A DNA stretch of 43,558 nt from a bacterium (lineage in GTDB: Bacteria > Margulisbacteria > Marinamargulisbacteria > JABGVJ01): the NCBI GenBank assembly GCA_018646105.1, contig JABGVJ010000020.1:1-43558 (forward strand), given 5' to 3'. This document shows positions 23,989 to 30,836 of the stretch, piece after piece. Both the position numbers and the translations under genes were made by a program. A model generated the notes under the pieces. The model did no database searches. It saw only the letters and a program-made list of their open reading frames with translations, and was not told the DNA's origin. The number at the start of each line of letters is the position of its first letter. Position 1 is the first letter of the stretch.

Positions 23989-24483
23989 TTAGATTTGAGA
24001 AGTCATACTTGTGTCTGAGGCATAATCAGCAGCCGGCGCTGTTTCTACTTCTGCCATAGTGGCTTCAAAACGTTGTTGCATTTTGCGGACTGTCTCTGGC
24101 GCAGTTAATTCTGTATCTCTTCGAGGTGCTCTAGGCGCGTCTGGTGTAGCGCCGTACCCTCTGTCGGCATGACGACCTTGTAGTCCTAGGCCTTCTTCAA
24201 GTTTTGTTTGCCTTGCACGCATTTCTACGTCATTTTGTTCTGAGAATGGTCTTGGAGCTAGTTGTTTAGGTGCCCTAATACGCTCCTCAGCGCTAAGCTG
24301 TTTTCTGTTTACCCATGGTGTATATTCGCTTGGTGATGGTTGTTGCTTGCTATATCCTGCGAGATCACCCGTTGGTTCTGCCGGTGCAGCTACCGCTGCT
24401 TTTTCTGGAGCAGGTGCATCTCCTCTGGTAGATTCAAATCTTTGTGGCGTTACTGAACTGTTTCCTGTTACTGATTTTAACAT
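23989..24483 (-). CDS. Disordered Ala/Pro/Arg-rich orphan protein, 164 aa
   Basis: Not recognised. Start supported by GGGGGAAATTAA before the ATG, the same odd ribosome-binding site as the kinase and the next orphan. The protein is hydrophilic, rich in Ala, Pro, Glu and Arg, with no predicted fold (DAPAPEKAAVAAPAEPTGDL). QRFEST near the N-terminus and QRFEAT near the C-terminus hint at an old internal duplication. Base composition is visibly more GC-rich than that of neighbours, suggesting recent acquisition or a different coding constraint. It is convergent with paralogue 2, eight bases away. Confidence 0.62.
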   Translation of the reverse strand: MLKSVTGNSSVTPQRFESTRGDAPAPEKAAVAAPAEPTGDLAGYSKQQPSPSEYTPWVNRKQLSAEERIRAPKQLAPRPFSEQNDVEMRARQTKLEEGLGLQGRHADRGYGATPDAPRAPRRDTELTAPETVRKMQQRFEATMAEVETAPAADYASDTSMTSQI

Positions 24484-24603
24484 TTAATTTCCCCCTTTTT
24501 TTTGTTTTACTACTAAATACTCGAAGTGATTTTGAAACTTATTGCAATAAAATTATATTGATCTTTTCTGGTATTTAAAACAGGCGTTTTTTAAGCGAGA
24601 TGA

Positions 24604-24639
24604 TTAGGTTGTCCCTGTGAAATCCAGACTTAATTTGGT
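24604..24639 (+). repeat. 36-bp direct repeat A (copy of the DUF294 gene 3' end)
   Basis: Matches 26630-26665 at 33 of 36 positions, including a 20-base identical core. Read on the minus strand it codes TKLSLDFTGTT-stop, exactly the C-terminus of the DUF294 gene, with all three differences synonymous. It holds the stop codon of the orphan gene at 24630. Confidence 0.85.
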
Positions 24640-25607
24640 AGTTTTTCGATGCCCAACCATTTTAAAATTATTTCATTCGCACGGATTGTTTTTATCGGCA
24701 AGTTTCTATTGGTTAATAAAAGCCAGAGAACGTTTCTTAAACTTCCACTGAATCCTTTTTGTTCAAGTTGAATAGTCGTATCCAGCGCATCTAAAAAGGC
24801 TTCCACCAAGCCATTAAACTGGGCGTCATTTAAGGAATAAAGCTTTTTGAAGAAACTGCTATTCCTGTTCAAAATTCCGGAAGGGAACTGCTTTCTTTCT
24901 AAATGATCAAGAATTAACTTATTGTAATCGTAGCATGTTGCGGGTGAATCGTTTAAAACCTCTTTAACAGTCGCTACTTCACAGTCTTCAGATTTAATTC
25001 GAAACAAGGGATGGTCTCTTTCGAGATGGACTAAGCGTTCATCTAAGTCTTCTGCACTCATTTGCTTAACATTACCAAAAAAACCAGCCAAAAAACGTTC
25101 CACCGTTTGAACTTTTTTACCTGTACGTTGCATAAGCAGTCCTGCTCTGGGGCCTAATATAGTGTCTAATTTTATTCCTTGACTTAATTTTCTAAAAACT
25201 TCTCTTACATTTATTACCGGAGACCTTTTGCCTTGGGCATCTACAAAAAACGTGCTATCCGTTATATCCAAACGACGCGGTAAAACACCAGCCTCTATTA
25301 ATGGCCTGCTTAAAACCTCTGTCGTCAAACATTCCTCCAAAAGTGTTTGACAATATTCATCTGGGTTAAAACGCAATCTTTTTACTAAACCTCCTCTATC
25401 TATTACTTGGCTGTTTGTCTCTATCACTCTGAGTTGCCTTGGATGAGAACCCGTCCTTCTTTTTTTTCTGTGTGAGAGGCTTGCTAGACCTGCGTTTGAA
25501 GTTGATCTGACTCTAGTCTTTAATGATGGTGCTTCTTGTGCTTCATAAGAGAGTTCTCCTTCATTTTTTTCAACTATGGCAATAATCTTTAATTTAGTAA
25601 AATACAT
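24630..25607 (-). CDS. Orphan protein, 325 aa, unknown function
   Basis: Not recognised. It starts MYFTKLKIIAIVEKNEG, close to the kinase N-terminus (MLFIKLKIMAIQK), with GGGGAAAATAA before the ATG. Residues 15-60 are polar and very basic (SHRKKRRTGSHPRQLRVIE), probably disordered. Residues 65-325 look like a helical domain with Leu-rich segments (FVDAQGKRSPVINVREVFRK, FFKKLYSLNDAQFNGLVEAF, RNVLWLLLTNRNLPIKTI). No catalytic motif is visible. The stop codon lies inside direct repeat A. TTCGAGTATT occurs upstream on the minus strand, as it does upstream of the 24483 gene, and may be a shared control element. Confidence 0.65.
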   Translation of the reverse strand: MYFTKLKIIAIVEKNEGELSYEAQEAPSLKTRVRSTSNAGLASLSHRKKRRTGSHPRQLRVIETNSQVIDRGGLVKRLRFNPDEYCQTLLEECLTTEVLSRPLIEAGVLPRRLDITDSTFFVDAQGKRSPVINVREVFRKLSQGIKLDTILGPRAGLLMQRTGKKVQTVERFLAGFFGNVKQMSAEDLDERLVHLERDHPLFRIKSEDCEVATVKEVLNDSPATCYDYNKLILDHLERKQFPSGILNRNSSFFKKLYSLNDAQFNGLVEAFLDALDTTIQLEQKGFSGSLRNVLWLLLTNRNLPIKTIRANEIILKWLGIEKLPN

Positions 25608-25688
25608 TTATTTTCCCCAATAATAATTATAGTCTCTATATAATACTCGAAAGTTTTAGAAAAAAAATTCACTTTAATTTCAGAACAA

Positions 25689-25770
25689 CGTGCCCTCACC
25701 CCCTAGCCCCCTCTCCCGTTGAAAAATTATCGTATCTCTCCGTAAGGCTATAGTCGGGAGAGGGGGAATT
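25689..25770 (+). repeat. Intergenic palindromic repeat copy 6, long-loop type 1
   Basis: GTGCCCTCACCCCCTAGCC, then a 12-bp stem CCCCCTCTCCCG (25707-25718) / CGGGAGAGGGGG (25755-25766) with a 36-base loop containing GTAAGGCTATAGT. The same loop end occurs in the copy at 37487. With promoter P3 it fills the 297-base gap 25608-25904. Confidence 0.88.
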
Positions 25771-25808
25771 AAGATAACTAACTAATCTGTGTGAATCTGT
25801 GATCGTGG

Positions 25809-25837
25809 TTGTTTTTTTATTTTAGTTACATTATAAT
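25809..25837 (+). promoter_or_regulatory. Island promoter P3 (conserved block)
   Basis: TTGTTT (25809-25814), 17-base spacer, TATAAT (25832-25837), then GTTATTAAA. From TTAGTTACA to GTTATTAAA it is identical to P1. It drives paralogue 3 with a leader of about 60 bases. Confidence 0.8.
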
Positions 25838-25904
25838 GTTATTAAAATTAATATTTATGGTTATAGGTTGATTTTTTATTTAGAGAGAACTGGGAGGGGC
25901 AAAG

Positions 25905-26633
25905 TTGAGAAAGAAAATTCTTAGTTTGAAGTTATCAGGGAGGCCAAGGGCGGCAATCATTGAAGGACCTGCATCAAAAAAACCTCGAAATAAAAAAAAA
26001 CCTGGAATTTGTTTTGGAGATAGTTATATATTCATAACAGGTGCTGAACCGACGGATGCTCTGTCTATTCAAAAAAAATATAGTCGGATGTTAAAAGACA
26101 CAGGGAGTAATATTGTTGTTTTTGGGGAATTTGGATTGCAAGTTAATACAAACCAAGAAGGTAACCCTGAATATGTTAGAATTGGGACTATGTATCCAAA
26201 CGCTATTAGTATACAAATGCAGACTGCTCAAGAAAAAGAAAAAGAGCATGGCGTGCTTTACTACTTAGCTTTTGATGATGAGTCAGCACATTTTATCGCA
26301 ATAAAGACCAAGGGTTTAATAAAAGGAACTCCTTGTTATGTATACAGAAATACTCATCTTGAACCTGAGTATGGAGTAAGAGAAATATATATCCCAATTA
26401 AAGCTTCAACTTATTTTTATGTACCGGAAGGGAATGGTTATAGACGTGAAACGATGCTTGATTCAAAAAACATGGAAGAAAGAACAGCTTTGGAAAGAAT
26501 ATCTGATTTTATTTGTGATTATGTACAAAACGAACGTAAGGGTGCATTTGTTTGTCTACAGCCTTATTTTTACGACCCCGCAAACGACAGTATGGCGAAA
26601 GAACTGGCAACTTGCTTTAGTGTAAATCTTTAG
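25905..26633 (+). CDS. Island paralogue 3: putative cysteine-peptidase-like protein
   Basis: A 242-residue protein, unknown function. The TTG start follows GGGAGGGG (25892-25899) exactly as in paralogue 1. It begins MRKKILSLKLSGRPRA, then a Lys/Pro-rich linker to residue 32. GICFGDSYIFITG (Cys36) closely resembles the active-site Cys helix of C58/YopT-like peptidases (GxCxGxSxxW type). His129 in SAHFIAIKTK and Asn149 in CYVYRNTH complete a plausible Cys-His-Asn triad. LSIQKKYSRMLKDTGSNIVV aligns with the RLQT...GS region of the other two. The stop codon lies in direct repeat B. Confidence 0.68.
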   Translation: MRKKILSLKLSGRPRAAIIEGPASKKPRNKKKPGICFGDSYIFITGAEPTDALSIQKKYSRMLKDTGSNIVVFGEFGLQVNTNQEGNPEYVRIGTMYPNAISIQMQTAQEKEKEHGVLYYLAFDDESAHFIAIKTKGLIKGTPCYVYRNTHLEPEYGVREIYIPIKASTYFYVPEGNGYRRETMLDSKNMEERTALERISDFICDYVQNERKGAFVCLQPYFYDPANDSMAKELATCFSVNL

Positions 26634-26665
26634 GTAGTGCCTGTAAAATCCAGACTTAATTTGGT
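26630..26665 (+). repeat. 36-bp direct repeat B (3' end of the DUF294 gene)
   Basis: This is the functional copy: on the minus strand it encodes the last 11 residues and stop codon of the DUF294 gene. Its partner at 24604-24639 lies 2.0 kb away in the same orientation, so the two enclose the 24630 and 25905 genes. Confidence 0.85.
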
Positions 26666-27724
26666 TTGAAGGTTGGTAATGGCCGTAAAAATATCTTTGA
26701 GGATTTGTTGTTCTAAGACAGTGAGTTCTTTGGGGTTAAGATAGTTGTCTGGTTTATGTTGCTGGGTTAAAAGCTCTATTTGATGAGCTAATCTTATTTT
26801 CATTAAATAATCATAGGCTTGGAGCAGTTCCTGTTCATCAGATTTTGGAAGTAGTTTTTGTGTAAAAAGGATTTCTAATCTTTCCTGCGTATTGGTTTTT
26901 TGGATATGATGTTTGAGCGCATAAATACGGGCAAAGGCTACAATACCCATAAGTGCTTTTTTGAGACTAAATTCTTTTTTGTGTTTCCCCTGATGCTCAA
27001 CCAAAATATTTTTGAATAAACCTATAGGTGGTTTTAAATTCAAACAATTTTTAGCTAAATGCAAGAAAAAAGGTGCTTGATTTTGAGTAAGTTGCGCGAC
27101 ATATTGCTGTAATTGTGTTGCTAACTTTTGATCCCCTGCTATGGCTCTAAAATCAAAAAAAATAGTGATATCCAAAAGACTTTTGGCATCTGCTTCTTTG
27201 ATCCAGGTTTGGAAATAGTTTTTCCATACGGACATGGGTTGGCACCATTTGGGGTTTTTAGCCATAATCCGACCTTTGCAATACGTATATCCTACTTCAT
27301 GTAGCCAAGCACAGACTTGTTTGCTGAGCGCTAAAAAATATTTTTTGGTTTGGGCTAAGGATTCTTTGTGTACATCGCTAAAGATAAGCGCGTTATCCTG
27401 GTCAGCTTTAAAGGTTTGTTCTTGCCTGCCTTCACTACCCAAAGCTAAAAAAACAAATTTGGTTGGTGCCGGGCCTAGCTTTTTTTGCGCTAGGTCTAAA
27501 AATCGTTTGGTAATGTTGTCAGTGATGATAGTGAGGATATGCGTAATATGATAAGTGTTAATACCATAGGCGAGTAAATTGTTAATTAAGGGTGGCAGCT
27601 GTTTTTTTAGCTCAAAAATTTCTGTTGCGTGCGTTGCGTTTTGAATTTGTTTGATTATAGACACCAATGGTTTGAATTGTTGGCTATGATTTTGAAAAAA
27701 CGTTATATCTGAACTATTTTTCAT
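26630..27724 (-). CDS. DUF294-type nucleotidyltransferase-like signalling protein
   Basis: A 364-residue cytosolic protein of the DUF294/DUF294_C group, related to PII uridylyltransferase. The nucleotidyltransferase motif is FLALGSEGRQEQTFKADQDN followed by ALIF (about residues 92-115), with metal-binding Asp in DQD. GYTYCKGRIMAKNPKWCQP follows, then the helical DUF294_C domain (KALMGIVAFARIYALKHHI). The CBS and cNMP-binding domains found in many homologues are missing. Such genes typically accompany acetate-type sodium symporters, as here, and probably control uptake. It overlaps the TPR gene by four bases. Confidence 0.85.
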   Translation of the reverse strand: MKNSSDITFFQNHSQQFKPLVSIIKQIQNATHATEIFELKKQLPPLINNLLAYGINTYHITHILTIITDNITKRFLDLAQKKLGPAPTKFVFLALGSEGRQEQTFKADQDNALIFSDVHKESLAQTKKYFLALSKQVCAWLHEVGYTYCKGRIMAKNPKWCQPMSVWKNYFQTWIKEADAKSLLDITIFFDFRAIAGDQKLATQLQQYVAQLTQNQAPFFLHLAKNCLNLKPPIGLFKNILVEHQGKHKKEFSLKKALMGIVAFARIYALKHHIQKTNTQERLEILFTQKLLPKSDEQELLQAYDYLMKIRLAHQIELLTQQHKPDNYLNPKELTVLEQQILKDIFTAITNLQTKLSLDFTGTT

Positions 27725-28347
27725 TTTTTATCTTTTGGAAATAATTTTTTTAATACAGACCTTTTTTGAATTGGTTTACCTAAGAGTACATTAAGATTGT
27801 TTACTGCCGTGTCATTATCTGCCCATAAGCGTACGGCCTTTTCATAATATAGTTTAGCATTTTGACGATTATTTTCATATCTGCTTATTACCCCTAAATT
27901 AGTATAGCTGACGGATAATCTGCGTAGAGTTTCGGTTTTTTGAGGGGTAATTTTTTGATATTGCTCAATACTTTTTTCAGTGTAATAGCGAGCTTGTTTT
28001 AGGAAGTTTTTTCGATGTTCTAAAATATTAGGACTGAAATTTTGAGGTTCTAAAAACGTTTTTTCCGCTTGTACTAGATAGACAACGGCTTGATCATTTA
28101 AAATCACGCCTATTTCATAGGAGTTTTTATAATCTGGTATTTTTTGATAACTAAGTTTTATTTTTTCTAAAAGTTGTAGAGCCTCGTCATATTTTTTTTC
28201 TTTAAGCAAATTTGGATATTTTTGATACTCTGTTTCAAGAGCTCTGGTTCTGGGGGCAGTGGCATCATTGAGATTTTGGTAATAGAAATAAGTACCGATG
28301 AGGGCGGCAATGGTAAAAACGGTTAAGGCTAGGATTAATTTTTTCAT
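27721..28347 (-). CDS. Membrane-anchored TPR protein
   Basis: A 208-residue protein with an N-terminal signal anchor (MKKLILALTVFTIAALIGTY) and a periplasm-facing region of tetratricopeptide repeats: LKEKKYDEALQLLEKI, YYTEKSIEQYQKITPQK and SYTNLGVISRYENNRQNAKL with YYEKAVRLW. It ends in a basic tail. Its ribosome-binding site appears to be GGTGAGGG from a remnant of the intergenic repeat five bases before the ATG. The gene is inserted between the symporter and DUF294 genes, which are usually adjacent in this operon type, so it may modify assembly or sensing. Partner unknown. Confidence 0.78.
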   Translation of the reverse strand: MKKLILALTVFTIAALIGTYFYYQNLNDATAPRTRALETEYQKYPNLLKEKKYDEALQLLEKIKLSYQKIPDYKNSYEIGVILNDQAVVYLVQAEKTFLEPQNFSPNILEHRKNFLKQARYYTEKSIEQYQKITPQKTETLRRLSVSYTNLGVISRYENNRQNAKLYYEKAVRLWADNDTAVNNLNVLLGKPIQKRSVLKKLFPKDKK

Positions 28348-28348
28348 G

Positions 28349-28360
28349 ATGCCCTCACCA
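28349..28360 (+). repeat. Minimal remnant of the intergenic repeat
   Basis: GATGCCCTCACC resembles the left end of the repeat family only. On the minus strand it supplies GGTGAGGG upstream of the TPR gene. Confidence 0.35.
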
Positions 28361-28371
28361 CGGCCGCTAAA

Positions 28372-30051
28372 TTATGCACCATGGACATTAACAGCGAGAA
28401 ATTTTTTGATCTCTTCTGGAGTGTCTTTGGTAAATAGGGAAACAACAATATTGACCAGGATGGCTAAAGGAGCACCAAGCCAGGCAAAGTACCAGGGATT
28501 GAGCCAATAATTGATGAATTCGTATTGGGGTAGAAAAATACTAAATTTACTGGCTACAAAGTAGGTAATAGAAACCATGGCGATAGCTAGTCCTGTACTT
28601 AAGCCAGCTATGGCGCCAGCTTTATTGGATCTGCTCCACCAGATACCTAAAAGAAATAAAGGAAAAATGGTGCTGCCGGCAAGTGAAAAGGCTACCGCTA
28701 CTAATTGGGCAATTAAAGCTAACTTTAAAAGTGCTACAGCTGCAACTGAGACAGCCATAAGAATGGTGCCCACTCTGGCCATAGTCATTTGGGTTTCAGA
28801 AGAAGCGTTTGGGTTGATGACTTTATAATAAAGGTCATGTGAAAAAGCAGATGCTCCGGCAACCAATAAGCCCGACACAGTAGAAAATGCCGCGGAAATA
28901 GCGCCGGCTGCTAGTAATCCTACTATTAACGGATTGATATTACCTAGCTGTGCGGTATACACCACAATAGCGTCTTTGGCTAAATTGCCTATTTCTGGCG
29001 AAGAAGACAATATTTTGCCAAAAGCGGAATAGACTGGCGCGCTCCAATATAAAATAGAAATAAAAAATAAGCCCCAGACTACGGACCATCGGGCATCATT
29101 GGTTTTGGGTACAACATAGAATCTTTGGATAACATGCGGTAAGCCTGCGGTACCTACCATTAAAGCAAAACAAGTAGCTATCCACTGAAAAAAGGTTTTG
29201 CCCGTAGCGGTGTCCCAAGGCATAGCGTATTCCGGGCTGGCTACGATGGCCACGCTTTGGCCAAAAGAATTAGTTAGTTGTCCACCAGGAATGCCAGCGA
29301 CAATATCGGATACGACCTGACCATACCCGATTTGTGGCAATAACCAAAAGTAATCAAATTTGAAAGTTAAAATAAAAAGAGGGATTAAAAAAGAAGCAAT
29401 GATGATCACATATTGGATCTGCATATTTTTGGTTACGCCCAGCATACCAGAGATAAGGGTATAAGCTAAAACTACGGAAGCGCCAATGATTACGGCCCAA
29501 AAATAATTAATACCTAAAATCCATTTGAACATTAAGCCAATACCACCAAATTGACCAACGCAATAAGAAAAAGAAATGAAAATGGCCACTACAGCAGCGG
29601 CTGCTCTTAATCCTTGAGAATAATAACGGTCTCCAATAAAATCAGAAGCGGTATATTTACCAAATTTTCTGATTTGGGCGGCCATTAATACTAATAACAA
29701 AACATAGCCTCCGGTCCAGCCTACGACATAAGCTAGGCCATGATATCCTGACCCATACATAATTGCGGCCATACCTAAAAAAGAGGCGGCACTCATCCAG
29801 TTGGAGGCAATGGCCATACCGGAACCAACACGGGAAATTTTGCGGCCGGCAGCCCAATAATCCTGGGTGTTTTTGGCTTTATTCATTAAGCCTACGATAA
29901 TAAATAAACAAAGGATGGCGATTAAAATAATGGCAGGACCTAGCTTGAAACTGCCGTCTAGCTGCACGTTGATATCCGCCGCATAACTGATAGTAGTTAA
30001 AGCTAGAAAATTTAGAACACTAAAAAATAAGACATTAATTTTTTTAAGCAT
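28372..30051 (-). CDS. Sodium/solute symporter, acetate permease (ActP) type
   Basis: A 559-residue SSS-family transporter with about 13-14 membrane helices. An N-terminal hydrophobic signal (FFSVLNFLALTTISYAAD) precedes helix 1. AAGRKISRVGSGMAIASNWM with SAASFLGM is the family's early sodium-site region, YTASDFIGDRYYS and GGIGLMFKWILGI follow, and AGAISAAFSTVSGLLVAGAS is the helix-8 sodium-binding signature. It takes up a small carboxylate such as acetate with Na+; the exact substrate is not shown. AAGGAG precedes the ATG. It lies between its small subunit and the TPR/DUF294 genes. Confidence 0.92.
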   Translation of the reverse strand: MLKKINVLFFSVLNFLALTTISYAADINVQLDGSFKLGPAIILIAILCLFIIVGLMNKAKNTQDYWAAGRKISRVGSGMAIASNWMSAASFLGMAAIMYGSGYHGLAYVVGWTGGYVLLLVLMAAQIRKFGKYTASDFIGDRYYSQGLRAAAAVVAIFISFSYCVGQFGGIGLMFKWILGINYFWAVIIGASVVLAYTLISGMLGVTKNMQIQYVIIIASFLIPLFILTFKFDYFWLLPQIGYGQVVSDIVAGIPGGQLTNSFGQSVAIVASPEYAMPWDTATGKTFFQWIATCFALMVGTAGLPHVIQRFYVVPKTNDARWSVVWGLFFISILYWSAPVYSAFGKILSSSPEIGNLAKDAIVVYTAQLGNINPLIVGLLAAGAISAAFSTVSGLLVAGASAFSHDLYYKVINPNASSETQMTMARVGTILMAVSVAAVALLKLALIAQLVAVAFSLAGSTIFPLFLLGIWWSRSNKAGAIAGLSTGLAIAMVSITYFVASKFSIFLPQYEFINYWLNPWYFAWLGAPLAILVNIVVSLFTKDTPEEIKKFLAVNVHGA

Positions 30052-30067
30052 AGAATTTCTCCTTTTT

Positions 30068-30601
30068 TTAATCTATTTCTACTTGATATTTTTTGTTTAT
30101 TTTTTCTAGCATTAGACAATAAGTAAAACAAATTAAAACAAACAAAATTAGGAGAAAGACGGCAGTGTAAAAATAATGAAAAGGAAACCCTAAAAATTTA
30201 GTATCTGTAAGAAAAGATTGGTTATGCACCAAATATTTTTTCATTAGAACCGGGATTTGAGCTAATTCTTTTTGAGAAAATGAAGTTTGAGGATTGGCAA
30301 TGAATTTTTGCAGGATCGGATTTTGACGCGCTTTGCTGGATTTGGCCATAACACCGCTGATAGTTTTGGTCATGATTTGTAAATCAACGTTCGTATGAGT
30401 GTCTTGTTGCAGCTTTTCCCAAGCATAACTAAACTCGATATAAGATTTTTCGGGCACAGGTTTTTCGGTAACTTTGAGTAAAATTTGAAAGCCGAAGACC
30501 GCAAAAGCCCAAATCAGGATTGCTGTGAAAATAAGAATAGCATTGCTTTTGGCATAGGGGGTTTTGGGCCTAAAAATATTGATGTGATAATTTTTGTCCA
30601 T
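30068..30601 (-). CDS. Symporter small subunit (DUF4212-like) with enlarged loop
   Basis: A 177-residue protein with two membrane helices (AILIFTAILIWAFAVFGFQI and HYFYTAVFLLILFVLICFTY) and a hydrophilic loop of about 90 residues. The second helix with preceding FPFHY matches the DUF4212 small subunits that accompany SSS symporters, but those are about 90 residues; the long loop is extra. A strong AAGGAGG site precedes the ATG. It is first in the minus-strand operon, 16 bases before the symporter. Confidence 0.7.
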   Translation of the reverse strand: MDKNYHINIFRPKTPYAKSNAILIFTAILIWAFAVFGFQILLKVTEKPVPEKSYIEFSYAWEKLQQDTHTNVDLQIMTKTISGVMAKSSKARQNPILQKFIANPQTSFSQKELAQIPVLMKKYLVHNQSFLTDTKFLGFPFHYFYTAVFLLILFVLICFTYCLMLEKINKKYQVEID

Positions 30602-30677
30602 GTGTTCCTCCTTTTATTTTTTGATATTATTCATTTATAGTACCTTAAAAAAATCAAGAAACAAAATTGAAAAAGAA

Positions 30678-30772
30678 GTGCCCTCACCCCGGCGCTTCGC
30701 GCCACCCCTCTCCCGTGGAAATAGAATTAATTACTCAGTTAGTTCATATTCGGGAGAAGGGAATTGCTATAA
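30678..30772 (+). repeat. Intergenic palindromic repeat copy 7, long-loop type 2
   Basis: GTGCCCTCACCCC, an inserted mini-hairpin GGCGCTTCGCGCC, then CCTCTCCCG...CGGGAGAAGG with the loop GGAAATAGAATTAATTACTC...GTTAGTTCATATT. The loop is almost identical to that of copy 10 (37693-37766). The -35 box of the next operon begins within its right edge. Confidence 0.85.
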
Positions 30773-30792
30773 AATTTTAGGTGACGTATAAT
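30764..30792 (+). promoter_or_regulatory. Promoter of the type I secretion operon
   Basis: TTGCTA (30764-30769), 17-base spacer, TATAAT (30787-30792). Expected leader about 40 bases. The hexamers are the same as for the ArsR-like gene promoter. Confidence 0.7.
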
Positions 30793-30836
30793 ATTCTTGC
30801 TAGAAAAAAAAGTTTATCCTAAAAAAGTTAAATATT

